From Halobacteriovorax marinus SJ (GTDB lineage Bacteria; Bdellovibrionota; Bacteriovoracia; Bacteriovoracales; Bacteriovoracaceae): DNA of 64,000 bases. Under the pieces are notes generated by a model. That model was not told the origin of the DNA, ran no database searches, and saw nothing but the letters and a program-made list of their open reading frames with translations. The stretch is taken from NCBI RefSeq assembly GCF_000210915.2, contig NC_016620.1, forward strand, positions 2,232,001 through 2,296,000, written 5' to 3'. Position numbers and translations under genes: made by a program. Positions 42,474 through 51,978 of the stretch are shown here, in pieces. How positions within the stretch are numbered: position 1 is the stretch's first letter; each line of letters opens with the position of its first letter.

Positions 42474-43994
42474 CTATTGAACGATAATATCCCTCGAACC
42501 TTTTACGTAATTGCCGAAGTTCTTCCAAGTAATGTCTTGAGGAAAGATCGACAACTCTCTGCGTCTTTCTTGGTCACAGACATAACCGTCTCCCTTATCT
42601 CTTACCCATGAATAGATCTTCTGGTGACTACCGCCTCCACCATGATCGTATTGAATAAAGCGGTAATGATCTTGAAAGGAGCTACTAAGCCCTGACTGAA
42701 TATTTATACTCATATCAAATGCCATGTCTAACTCAGAAGTCGTACAACTCTTCATTCTCTTATTGAATGAATAGAGCCTTGTTCCTGCACTTGTCATTGG
42801 ATTCTTCATCCATGCCTTTCTAGAACATGAGTATATATAGCCGGAGTCTTCTGTATTAAAGAAAGAAGTGAGGTAGCTAAAGAACCACATTCTCTCTTTA
42901 TTAGTATTTATACTGGTATCTCGAACAAACTTCTGGCAAGTCTTGTATCTATCTTTGTACTTTACGTAGAAGTGCTTGAAGAAGATGGAGAAATCACTAA
43001 TCTCTAGGGCCTTTTGCTCTACCTGCTCGCGTGGTACTTCATTTCTTTCAGCATCAATAACATTGCCACTAAAGGTATCTGATTTAGCAACAATTTTCTG
43101 TCTCGTACGTGACGTGGCCTTCGCCTTACCGGCCTTAATTTTATCATGATTTCTTATTGCCGTTATAGTCTTCCAAATATAATCATAGAGAGAGTGACAG
43201 CTATTTCTTATGGTTTTCATTTCCTTAAACTTAAAGAGATGTCCTTTATCTAGAGCGATCTTAAAAGCTTCTTTTGGACCAATATTTCCAATTATTCTAT
43301 AGCTCGGCATAGGCTCACTTCCAGAGAGCTTTCTACCATTTGAATTCTGCATAAAAGCACTGGCCTCACCCCAATCAACCAATGTTTTTAAATGATTGAT
43401 TGAGCGAACTTTAGAGAGTGTAGGGTCCATTGGATTAACTCCAATAAGTAGGAGCCTCGACTGCCAACGATTAAACCCCTTGCATGGATAAGTTGCACAG
43501 TACTGTAATAGCACGCCACCAACCACTCTCACTCGCTGAGACTTAGTAGGAGTTATTTCAAATTTTTGAAAATATCTCTGCTTACCAAAAACAATAATTT
43601 TTTGTTGTGTTCCAAGTTGATCTAAGAGCCTTGGAATAAAACCTTCACTATAAGGTGGACGCGATAGAGTGCCAGAGTACTTTTTCCATACGTCTTTTTG
43701 ATCGCAGAAATTATGAGTCCTAAGCAACTTCCCTGAGCGCAAGTCCAACTCGTATTTACTCAGTGAGCCAATAGGAGTTGTCATAACAAAATTAATCGAA
43801 TTATCTGTTTTAGAGGAAAAAGGAACGAGGTCGAAGAAAGGGTGAATGAGAAACTCCCCGTCCTGGCTTCTATCGTTATAAAGTTTAGATGTGGCCATCC
43901 ATGCAGGCTTCGCTACTACTGGCTCAATCTTCTTGGTGTGTTTTGCACATGCCGAAATAAAAATCATGAGACATAGAAGAAATGTCTTTTTCAT
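42474..43994 (-). CDS. Large lipoprotein, unknown
   Basis: 506 residues. Signal sequence with lipobox I-S-A-C (Cys near 16), so lipidated after export. The mature chain is basic, contains about 14 cysteines and no recognised catalytic motif. A short Gly/His segment (D-H-G-G-G-G-S-H) near residue 460 stands out. Upstream of and separate from the complex-I-like operon by about 60 bases; its promoter region is shared with the divergent tRNA gene. Confidence 0.65.
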   Translation of the reverse strand: MKKTFLLCLMIFISACAKHTKKIEPVVAKPAWMATSKLYNDRSQDGEFLIHPFFDLVPFSSKTDNSINFVMTTPIGSLSKYELDLRSGKLLRTHNFCDQKDVWKKYSGTLSRPPYSEGFIPRLLDQLGTQQKIIVFGKQRYFQKFEITPTKSQRVRVVGGVLLQYCATYPCKGFNRWQSRLLLIGVNPMDPTLSKVRSINHLKTLVDWGEASAFMQNSNGRKLSGSEPMPSYRIIGNIGPKEAFKIALDKGHLFKFKEMKTIRNSCHSLYDYIWKTITAIRNHDKIKAGKAKATSRTRQKIVAKSDTFSGNVIDAERNEVPREQVEQKALEISDFSIFFKHFYVKYKDRYKTCQKFVRDTSINTNKERMWFFSYLTSFFNTEDSGYIYSCSRKAWMKNPMTSAGTRLYSFNKRMKSCTTSELDMAFDMSINIQSGLSSSFQDHYRFIQYDHGGGGSHQKIYSWVRDKGDGYVCDQERRRELSIFPQDITWKNFGNYVKGSRDIIVQ

Positions 43995-44087
43995 TTAGAA
44001 CTTCCCTATCCTAATATTGTTTGACGTATTTAATTTTAACACACTGTTCTTAGCTTTCAAGTTACTCATTTTTTTGCAATCTTTGGC

Positions 44088-44115
44088 TAGACATTTCAAA
44101 ATACTCTGGTAATCT
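44088..44115 (+). promoter_or_regulatory. Probable promoter of tRNA-Leu
   Basis: TAGACA at 44088-44093 and TAATCT at 44110-44115 with a 16-base spacer. Transcription would start about eight bases later and the tRNA begins at 44131. Confidence 0.4.
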
Positions 44116-44130
44116 TGTCTTTACAATTTC

Positions 44131-44217
44131 GCCCCGGTGATGAAATTGGTAGACATACGGGATTTAAAATCCCGGGACCACTAGGTCGTGCGGGTTCAAG
44201 TCCCGCCTGGGGCACCA
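44131..44217 (+). tRNA. tRNA-Leu (anticodon UAA)
   Basis: An 87-base tRNA with encoded CCA. The acceptor stem GCCCCGG pairs with CTGGGGC (one G-U). The anticodon stem CGGGA/TCCCG holds a seven-base loop TTTAAAA, giving anticodon TAA. A long variable arm and the T-arm GCGGGTTCAAGTCCCGC follow, as expected for a class II tRNA-Leu. It is followed by its own terminator. Confidence 0.97.
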
Positions 44218-44243
44218 AGTCTACCTACAAATTAGAAAAAGCT

Positions 44244-44270
44244 ATCCCAATCTATATTGGGATTTTTTTT
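44244..44270 (+). terminator. Rho-independent terminator of tRNA-Leu
   Basis: ATCCCAAT (44244-44251) pairs perfectly with ATTGGGAT (44256-44263) around CTAT, followed by a T-run to 44270. It ends the tRNA transcript just before the convergent PilZ gene. Confidence 0.9.
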
Positions 44271-44289
44271 GTCCAAATTTTAGATTTCC

Positions 44290-46638
44290 CTACGATGCTT
44301 GCTTAGTTTTATTGAGATAATTATTGATATAGAAAGAAATATCTTCCTGGGCCTGCTCAGGAAGGTCAACGAACATGAGTCCAATCCCCTTAGGGCGAGA
44401 ATCGGAGATATTTTTTATCTGCGCGACACAATGGAAAGGATTATCTAATGCTCCTGCAGAAAAGAGAAGCCTTCCCTTCTTATCAACTGCAAAGTCTTCA
44501 TCTAACTTATTAAGCTCTAAGAAGATTCCACCAACACTTAAACTTGTACAGTAACCCTTATATTCTTCACCATTGATTTCAAAAGTAATCATTTCATAGA
44601 ATGGCACTCGCATTGAAGATCTCTTAATGAAGTAGCGAATATTTTCACCGCTGCCGTGGGTTGAAACAGGTACAGATAATTCAAATATATCTGCCTTAGC
44701 TTTATAAAGATCATTTCCTTTCTTGATCTTTACTCCTACATCTAGCTCTCCATTAATTTTCATATGATAAACTTCTGAAAAGTTATAAGGCCCTGATGGT
44801 TCTTCACCATCTCTTTGAATCATCCAGTAACATTCATTTGAGACTTCAAAAGCATCACCAATTAAGCGATTAAGTTCTTCATCCTCTTCTTCCTTAGAAG
44901 TATTTAATTGAATGATCTGATTCTCTTCTTCAACCTTTTTGAACTCTTCGATCTTGATCATAAGAGTAGCTTCACGGTCCTTAACTTCTTCAAGCTCTTG
45001 AACCTTTTTAGAGTAATTATCTTTTGCTCCGTCAACCTTGGCCTTTAATGATTCAATAATAGCATCGGTCTTAGCAGTCATCTTAGAGAACTTAGCATTT
45101 CTCTCTTTAAACTCCTGCTTTAATTTCTTGTAAGAATCACTCAATTCGTTATACGCAACCTTATACTTAGCAGTTCTCTCTTTTAATTCATGATACTTTT
45201 CAATTAACTGCTTATTGTCTGATCTTAAGTTTGAAATTAACTGATTATGCTTAAGTGTCTCGCTATTACTTTCTTCACTAGACTCATTAAGTTCTTCATT
45301 TTTTACAAGTAAGTCCTGCACTCTATTTTTAAGTTTATTAATCTCTTCTCTAGCAACTATCAGCTCATCTTTAAGATACTTAGTCGCACTATCATCTCTA
45401 TTCTCTTTCTTATCTTTTTGTGCAAGTAGTTTAGCCTCTAGAGTTGAAAACTCTTTCTCTAGCTTCTTATGCTTGTTGGCGAGATGAATGTATTTATCCT
45501 TAAACTCTCCACTGTCACTATTTTCCTGACTATGGATTTTTTGAATGCTTTCTAAGTCTTCAAGTTTTTGAATAAGAATAGCATTTTCATCTAAAATATT
45601 TTTATACTTATATTCAAAGTCATCTCTTTGTCTTGAGATACTATCAATATCCCCTAGGTCTTTAGAGTGTACATTTTCTTTCTCTGCTATATCTTCACTG
45701 TGACTTCGCTTGAGTTTTTGTAACTTTAAATTATAGAAATTCTCTTGTTCTTTTAGTTCTTTAGTAAGTAGAGCAATCTTCTTCTCTAAGAGCTCTTTCT
45801 CACCACCGCTAGGACCATGTAGAAAGTAATCCATGGCCTTTGATAAGAGTTGCTCTGAGTGCGTTTCTCTGTGGGAATGTTCATCTCTTCTTTGTAACAA
45901 GCTCTTTAGCTCTTCTCTCTGTTCCTTCTCAACTTTTAAGGCGTAAGCTAAAGATTTATTCTTTTCAATGATTTGGAAATTCTCTCTTTCAAATGCTTGA
46001 AGCCTTTTTATCTCATTACTTTGTTCAGAGACAAGAGCTAAGTTTTCTTTCTTATGATTCTCTAAGATTGCATCCATATTTGCGAGAGTATCAACATGCT
46101 GCTTTTCAATTGTAATTAGCTCTTGATTGAGTGACTTATTTTCTATTCTCAGAGAATTTATAATCTCTTCAAAGTCTTGATTAACATAGCGAAGACCACT
46201 AAGATCCTTCTCTAATTGAGCTCTTTGGACTCTTTCACTTTCTAAAGTCACCTCTAAGATATTACTGACACTCTCCTCTTCAACAAAGCTCGAAGACTCT
46301 GCAACAGCAGACTTTTTCATATGCGCTAGTAAATATTCATAGTCACAATCTCTTTGATTAGTGAACTCACCAGCTGGTAATTTATGAGGAGGAGTGAAGC
46401 TTGGTTTATCTCGTTTGGCAGCTTCTTTGAATTGATAGTTTGTATCTTGAAGAACTTTAATATCTTTTACTAGTATCCACTCCCTTACTCTAAGATCAAA
46501 AATATAACTCTGCCCATTGAGCTCTTCGGCCTCAACAAACTCGACGATTTCGAAAATATCACAATATTTCAAAACCTTATTTGATCTGTGTACGAGATAA
46601 TACTTTGTAATTACGGTCCTCCATATATTGTAATCCAC
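44290..46638 (-). CDS. Long coiled-coil protein with GYF_2-like and PilZ domains
   Basis: 782 residues. An N-terminal domain of about 70 residues is followed by coiled coil from about 120 to 600. Near 620-670 a GYF_2-like module reads W-M-I-Q-R-D-G and G-P-Y-N-F-S-E-V. The last 110 residues are a PilZ domain: R-S-S-M-R (RxxxR) and S-L-S-V-G-G (the family's [D/N]xSxxG, with Ser first). PilZ domains bind c-di-GMP; the altered first residue may weaken this. Cytoplasmic; perhaps a structural or positioning protein responding to c-di-GMP. Convergent with the tRNA gene. Confidence 0.8.
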   Translation of the reverse strand: MDYNIWRTVITKYYLVHRSNKVLKYCDIFEIVEFVEAEELNGQSYIFDLRVREWILVKDIKVLQDTNYQFKEAAKRDKPSFTPPHKLPAGEFTNQRDCDYEYLLAHMKKSAVAESSSFVEEESVSNILEVTLESERVQRAQLEKDLSGLRYVNQDFEEIINSLRIENKSLNQELITIEKQHVDTLANMDAILENHKKENLALVSEQSNEIKRLQAFERENFQIIEKNKSLAYALKVEKEQREELKSLLQRRDEHSHRETHSEQLLSKAMDYFLHGPSGGEKELLEKKIALLTKELKEQENFYNLKLQKLKRSHSEDIAEKENVHSKDLGDIDSISRQRDDFEYKYKNILDENAILIQKLEDLESIQKIHSQENSDSGEFKDKYIHLANKHKKLEKEFSTLEAKLLAQKDKKENRDDSATKYLKDELIVAREEINKLKNRVQDLLVKNEELNESSEESNSETLKHNQLISNLRSDNKQLIEKYHELKERTAKYKVAYNELSDSYKKLKQEFKERNAKFSKMTAKTDAIIESLKAKVDGAKDNYSKKVQELEEVKDREATLMIKIEEFKKVEEENQIIQLNTSKEEEDEELNRLIGDAFEVSNECYWMIQRDGEEPSGPYNFSEVYHMKINGELDVGVKIKKGNDLYKAKADIFELSVPVSTHGSGENIRYFIKRSSMRVPFYEMITFEINGEEYKGYCTSLSVGGIFLELNKLDEDFAVDKKGRLLFSAGALDNPFHCVAQIKNISDSRPKGIGLMFVDLPEQAQEDISFYINNYLNKTKQAS

Positions 46639-46722
46639 TTAACTTATCGGTATTTTTAATGATAAACTCAATTACTCAAGCTAAAAAACGAGCGTTTTAG
46701 ACAGTCTTAAACTATTGAAATT

Positions 46723-47751
46723 ATGAGCAAATCTGAAATAAGTCTAAAAATTAAGAAATTTAACTTAAAGTTAGAGCAAATTGACTCCCCTAAAGAGTTT
46801 AATAACTACTGTGACGACTTCTTCAATTACCACTATCAAGAACTCGAAGAGGCGCTCACCTTAGAGAGCTCTGATGAAAATCTCTACTTAACAGAACGAC
46901 TAAGAGAAGAGGCCTTAAATACCAGTTGGTATGATTACTATCAAATAATTAAATTCACTAAGGGAAAGAGAGTTATAGATATTGGCTCAGCCTATTCTAA
47001 GGGAACCCTGCTTGCTCAATGTCTTGGCGAAGAAAGTTTTCACTCTATTGAACTAGTGGAAGAGAGAATCAAGTGGGCCGTTGATACCGCTCAAGCACTA
47101 GGTCTAGATACAACTCAATTTATAATTGGGGATGCCCTAGACTTCGACTATCAAAGCTATGACTACTTCTTTATTTATCAACCTACAGGCTTCTTTCTCT
47201 CCAAATTATTAAACGAGCTAACTCAATATACTCATGCAAAAATTATCTCTATAGAGTCCCATGGTGATTTAATCACCCGCTTTAAATATGATAATAGACT
47301 TAGTGGCCCACAAGTAATTTTAGAGCTAGATGCTAGTAGACACGACCAAGGACTCTATGAATTTCAAATTTTAAACTGTGAATTAAGAAGAGAGCTCATA
47401 CTTGAATATCAATTGTATAACTCTACCTATCTCCAAGTTGATGCTTACAATAGTGTTTACTCAAATTTTAGCTATATTCTAAATTTAAAGAATCTCTTAA
47501 TTGACTATATCGAAGGTCACCCTAGTATTGATTTAAATGGAGTAAGAATAAATATAGAGAGAGAATTTGAAAATTTAAAAGTGAGAAGTTCTCTTACTGA
47601 TTTTGAAAAAGAATATATTGATAAAGACCATCTTGTATATGAACAAAAAAGTCAGCGAATCTTAAAGGTCATAACGGCGCCCGAAGAAGCCCTTGAACTA
47701 AGCTCTTCGGGTAGAGTGGAAAGAAGAAATCTTAACTTGCCTTCTTCTTAG
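46723..47751 (+). CDS. SAM-dependent methyltransferase-like protein
   Basis: 342 residues. A Rossmann methyltransferase core lies at about 85-175: R-V-I-D-I-G-S-A-Y-S-K-G (motif I), S-I-E-L-V-E-E-R (acidic end of strand 2), I-G-D-A-L-D-F (motif for adenine binding) and D-Y-F-F-I-Y-Q-P-T-G. The P-T-G in place of P-P suggests a non-nucleic-acid target, but the substrate is unknown. Flanked by two large coiled-coil genes; its end overlaps one of them by 20 bases, tail to tail. Confidence 0.7.
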   Translation: MSKSEISLKIKKFNLKLEQIDSPKEFNNYCDDFFNYHYQELEEALTLESSDENLYLTERLREEALNTSWYDYYQIIKFTKGKRVIDIGSAYSKGTLLAQCLGEESFHSIELVEERIKWAVDTAQALGLDTTQFIIGDALDFDYQSYDYFFIYQPTGFFLSKLLNELTQYTHAKIISIESHGDLITRFKYDNRLSGPQVILELDASRHDQGLYEFQILNCELRRELILEYQLYNSTYLQVDAYNSVYSNFSYILNLKNLLIDYIEGHPSIDLNGVRINIEREFENLKVRSSLTDFEKEYIDKDHLVYEQKSQRILKVITAPEEALELSSSGRVERRNLNLPSS

Positions 47752-50419
47752 TATAATTTGCTAGAGTATAGACATTATCTTTTAGAGAATTAACTTCTTC
47801 TTGTAATTTTTCAATATAGTCATCATTACTTTTCAATTTGCTCTCTTGAGCGCCATTCTTAGCAATCATATCATCTATTAAGTTAATATAACGAAGCTTA
47901 GTTTTTTCTAGCTCATTTATAAGAATAATTTGCTGATCTCTATCAACATTGAGTTCTCTATTATTATTAGTTAATGAGTTGTATTTGACCTTCACTTCAT
48001 TGAGTTCATCTTTCTTTCTTCGAATATTCTCTTTCATAGAAGAAATATTTAAATTGATATCAATTAGATTTGAATTGGAGTTATTAAACGTACTCTTTAA
48101 ATCGCCAATCTCTATTTCTAAGCGTCTCTGCTCTTTTACAAGTTCACTAGCGGCCGCAGATTTTGACTTAATTAGCTGCTCTCTTGTTTGAATCTGAGCG
48201 ACTAACTTCTCTTTTGCTACTTTATAATCACTAATTGCAGATTTTGATTTCTTAAGATTTGATTCAATACTAAGATATTTTGCATTCAACTCAGAATAGC
48301 TTTCCTTATCCTTTAGAATTTCACTCTCAAGTCTTCCCTTTTCTCTTTCCAAGTTAATAATTTCTTCTTCTAAGGATTTGCGATTTGTCATGGCCGCATT
48401 AGAGAGCTCAGAAATTTCTAACTTCTTTCCTCTAATCTTTGGAATTTGTTTCTCAAGAATATCTCTCTTACTTCTAATTTCTTGGGCATACCGAGTAACA
48501 CTCTCGAGTTCACCCTGCAGTGAGCTTACAATATTTTTCTGTGTTGAGAGCTCACTTTCAGACTCCTGCAAAGATGTTGTAAGTAAGCTTACTCTTTGCT
48601 CTAGAGATATTTTCTCGTCCATCATCTTAAGCTTTTCACTCTTCAGTTCACTAGATAATTGTTGAAAATACTTACTCTTTTCTTCCATCTGTGAATATTG
48701 AGTATCTAGCTCTTGTATTTCTCGTGAAATTTCTCTCTTCTCTTTAATTGATAGCTTTGCTTTATACTTTTGCTCACTAAACTGCGACTTCAAAGAATCA
48801 AGTTTAGAGAGTTTCTCGTCCCTCTTAACTCTTAGACCAAGTAATTGCTCTGATTGTCTATTAACATTAGACTGAATATTTTTAAGTTCAACTTGATAAA
48901 CCTCAATAGACTTTTGAATTCTTGAAATCTCTTTGCGTAAGCTCGATATTTTTTCTAGATTAACAACCTTCTCAAGAGTTATATTTTGAATGCTCTTTTC
49001 GAGAGTATCATTCTCATACGACGTCTTAACTAACTCTTTGTCTAGTAACTCTATTTGCCCAAGTGATTTATCGTTTTCAACTTTAAGTTGATTTAGCTTT
49101 CTAGAGAGTACACTTCTCTGTAATTTACTTTCCTCAATTGTTGCAAGTAAACTCTCACAAGTTCTTTTAAGGTTAAAATTGTCATTTTCTAATTGATCTA
49201 ATTTACTAAGCTTTAATTCATATACTTTAGTGTATTTGTGAATTTCTTGCTTTCTCTTTATAAGGACTGCTTCTAAAGTCGATTTCTGCGTTTCATACTC
49301 TGAAATGGATTTCTGTGCTTGATATATCTTTGACTCATGAGACTCTACAATTAATCTCTTAGACTCAACATCACTCTTTAGAGACTTTAGAGTTTCCATT
49401 AACTCAAAAACAAGTGATTCTTGCTCATTAAACTCTTTAAATAAGCTTGCTTTTCGATGAGAGTAATCACTAGAGCTAATCTCAATCTCTTGAATCTCTT
49501 TGTTTAAGATATCTTTTCGAGATTTAATTTCTTCGAGTTCCTTCTCACTCTTTTTATATTCAACAATTAATTGGTCTAACTCGGAAGTTATTTTACTTTG
49601 CAGAGATCTAGTCTGCTCAATATCCTCTTTCAATAGATCTATCGTTTCATTCTTGTGATCAATTTCTTTATTCTTATAATCTATTTCACTTAAGAGTGTA
49701 TTTATACTTTCTTTATTTTCGACAACCTGTTTCTTATAGCTTGAAATTAAATCGAGATTAGCATTATAGATACTTTCGGCCTCATTCATATCTCTATGAA
49801 TATTTGCCAATTTCTCTGTTAAGGCACCATTTTCCTTACTAATACTATTAATCGTCTCTTCACTTTCGCTCTTTCTCTGCTCCAGTCTAAGGAGTTCTCT
49901 TTCTAGTGACTTATTCTCTAATTCTAGTTGTCCTCTCTGGCTCTTAAGTCCATCCAGTTCTTTAGAGAGATTATTTAAATTCCCTTTTACTTCACAAAGA
50001 GATTTTCTATAATTGCCATTCTTCGTTTTTTCAAACTCAAGTTTCTGATTAATATCTTCTTCAATATTTTTTAATTTTAAATAATCGCTCTTAGCATTCT
50101 TTAGAGCTTTAAGTTCTTTCTTTCTTACCTTTTTAAGAGTAGTGATCTCACTTTGACTACCTTCTTCACTCTGAACTTCAATATCTGAAGGCTCAATCAT
50201 AGGTGTTTCAACTTCTTTCCCCTTGCTCTCAAATTTCTTCTTATCAAACTTAGGTGGTGTTGGGATATTCTCATCTAAGGAATAATTAAAGTCGAATGCT
50301 TGCTCGGCCTCAATGATAGGCGGATAAACACTCCAAGATTGATCTTCAAAAGTTTGATGACCACTCTCTTTTGATATATTTTTTAATTTTTCTTGTAGAT
50401 TAAACTTCTTCTTCGTCAT
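47732..50419 (-). CDS. Very long coiled-coil protein, unknown
   Basis: About 895 residues from the ATG at 50419, which has GAGG six bases upstream (the first ATG, 50431, is what supplies that GAGG). After about 100 residues of low-complexity acidic N terminus, nearly the whole chain is heptad coiled coil, Glu/Lys/Ser/Leu-rich, to the end. There is no Walker A motif, hinge or signal peptide, so it is not SMC or RecN. Likely a cytoplasmic filament or scaffold. No homologue recognised. Confidence 0.75.
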   Translation of the reverse strand: MTKKKFNLQEKLKNISKESGHQTFEDQSWSVYPPIIEAEQAFDFNYSLDENIPTPPKFDKKKFESKGKEVETPMIEPSDIEVQSEEGSQSEITTLKKVRKKELKALKNAKSDYLKLKNIEEDINQKLEFEKTKNGNYRKSLCEVKGNLNNLSKELDGLKSQRGQLELENKSLERELLRLEQRKSESEETINSISKENGALTEKLANIHRDMNEAESIYNANLDLISSYKKQVVENKESINTLLSEIDYKNKEIDHKNETIDLLKEDIEQTRSLQSKITSELDQLIVEYKKSEKELEEIKSRKDILNKEIQEIEISSSDYSHRKASLFKEFNEQESLVFELMETLKSLKSDVESKRLIVESHESKIYQAQKSISEYETQKSTLEAVLIKRKQEIHKYTKVYELKLSKLDQLENDNFNLKRTCESLLATIEESKLQRSVLSRKLNQLKVENDKSLGQIELLDKELVKTSYENDTLEKSIQNITLEKVVNLEKISSLRKEISRIQKSIEVYQVELKNIQSNVNRQSEQLLGLRVKRDEKLSKLDSLKSQFSEQKYKAKLSIKEKREISREIQELDTQYSQMEEKSKYFQQLSSELKSEKLKMMDEKISLEQRVSLLTTSLQESESELSTQKNIVSSLQGELESVTRYAQEIRSKRDILEKQIPKIRGKKLEISELSNAAMTNRKSLEEEIINLEREKGRLESEILKDKESYSELNAKYLSIESNLKKSKSAISDYKVAKEKLVAQIQTREQLIKSKSAAASELVKEQRRLEIEIGDLKSTFNNSNSNLIDINLNISSMKENIRRKKDELNEVKVKYNSLTNNNRELNVDRDQQIILINELEKTKLRYINLIDDMIAKNGAQESKLKSNDDYIEKLQEEVNSLKDNVYTLANYTKKKAS

Positions 50420-50561
50420 GAAGATCCTCATTTTGGTAAATTTACTCTTTAAACTTATCGAGGAGAGGTATGACTAAATTGAATAATGGAATAATTTAAA
50501 TAGATTTAGGATATATTTGCCCGTAACAGAGTATTTCACTCTACTACGGACAATAGTAAAT

Positions 50562-51962
50562 TTAGATATGGATCGCTCTATCTTCAGTAGCTGCAAGACA
50601 TGCTTCTTTAAAACTCTCTGTGTAAGTAGGATGACCGTGACAAATTCTCGCAATATCCTCAGCAGATGCCCTAAACTCCATGGCCACAACGGCTTCACCA
50701 ATTAGATCAGCACACCTTGGGCCAATCATATGGACACCAAGTATTTCATCTGTATCTTTATGGGCCAAGACTTTAATAAGCCCGTCAGACTCATTACCTG
50801 CTCTTGCTCTACCAGAGGCCTTAAATGGGAAAGAACCTTTCTTGTAAGGAACCTTTGAAGCCTTGAGCTGCTCTTCAGTCTGTCCAACAGAAGAAACTTC
50901 TGGCCAAGTGTAAACAACACCAGGAATAAGATTATAATTCAAGTGAGGTTTTTGACCTGCTAATAACTCGGCAACATAGACACCCTCTTCTTCGGCCTTA
51001 TGTGCAAGCATTGGCCCTTTAACAATATCTCCGATAGCGTAGATATTAGGGACACTTGTCTGTAAATTATGATCGGTTACAACAACCCCTCTCTCATCTA
51101 CTTGAACTCCAGCATTCTCAAGCCCAAGTCCATCAGTGAATGGCCTTCTTCCTACGGCAACGAGGCAATAATCACTTTCGATCTTTACTTCTTTACCGTC
51201 TTTATTCTTCTTGGCCACAACTGTGACTTTCTTTCCTTTTCTCTCAACAGAAGTTACTCCATGACCAGCATAGAACTCCATCCCCTGCTTCTTAAGAACT
51301 CTCTGTAAATTCTTTCCTAACTCAGAATCCATAGCCGCAATCATTGAGTCTGCATACTCAACAACAGAAACCTTTGCTCCAAGGCGTAGAAATACTTGTC
51401 CCATTTCAAGGCCAATAACTCCACCACCAATAACTACAAGGTGCTTTGGAACTTCCTCTAACTTTAGGGCCTCAGTTGAAGTAATAACTCTTTCTTTATC
51501 AAGCTTAATAAAAGGTAGAGTCGAAGGCTTAGAACCAGTAGCAAGAACAATATTCTTTGCCTTAACTTCTATTTCTTTCTCACCTTTTACAACAACCGTA
51601 TTCTTATCTTTAAGACTTCCCACTCCACGAAGAACTTCAATCTTATTCTTCTTCATAAGAAAATCAATTCCTCCACAAGTGTCAGAGACAACTTTCTGTA
51701 CTCTAGCGCTCATTTTAGAAATATCAACTTTGACCTTACCTGTTTCAATACCGTGATCAGCAAAGTGGTGAGAAGCATCATAGAATCTCTCTGAAGACTC
51801 TAACCATGCTTTAGAAGGGATACACCCTACGTTTAAACAAGTCCCACCTAGAGTTGGATATTTTTCAACTATCGCTGTTTTAAAACCAAGTTGCGCCATT
51901 CTAATAGCACAAACATATCCACCAGGACCAGAACCGATAACTACTACATCATATTCACTCAT
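50562..51962 (-). CDS. lpdA: Dihydrolipoyl dehydrogenase (E3)
   Basis: 466 residues. E3 reoxidises the lipoyl group of E2 and passes electrons through FAD to NAD+. Seen: FAD-binding G-S-G-P-G-G-Y near residue 11, the redox disulfide C-L-N-V-G-C (about 42-47), the NAD site G-G-G-V-I-G-L-E and the C-terminal H-x4-E in H-G-H-P-T-Y-T-E. AGGAGTAGAGA precedes the ATG. Last gene of the sucA-sucB-lpdA operon and 16 bases behind sucB. Confidence 0.97.
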   Translation of the reverse strand: MSEYDVVVIGSGPGGYVCAIRMAQLGFKTAIVEKYPTLGGTCLNVGCIPSKAWLESSERFYDASHHFADHGIETGKVKVDISKMSARVQKVVSDTCGGIDFLMKKNKIEVLRGVGSLKDKNTVVVKGEKEIEVKAKNIVLATGSKPSTLPFIKLDKERVITSTEALKLEEVPKHLVVIGGGVIGLEMGQVFLRLGAKVSVVEYADSMIAAMDSELGKNLQRVLKKQGMEFYAGHGVTSVERKGKKVTVVAKKNKDGKEVKIESDYCLVAVGRRPFTDGLGLENAGVQVDERGVVVTDHNLQTSVPNIYAIGDIVKGPMLAHKAEEEGVYVAELLAGQKPHLNYNLIPGVVYTWPEVSSVGQTEEQLKASKVPYKKGSFPFKASGRARAGNESDGLIKVLAHKDTDEILGVHMIGPRCADLIGEAVVAMEFRASAEDIARICHGHPTYTESFKEACLAATEDRAIHI

Positions 51963-51978
51963 TCTCTACTCCTAATTC

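Noticed and set aside
44115-44306. Plus-strand frame of 63 residues
   Set aside because: It spans tRNA-Leu and its terminator.
44290-50419. SMC/RecN-type chromosome proteins
   Set aside because: Long coiled coils only; no Walker A, Walker B or hinge.
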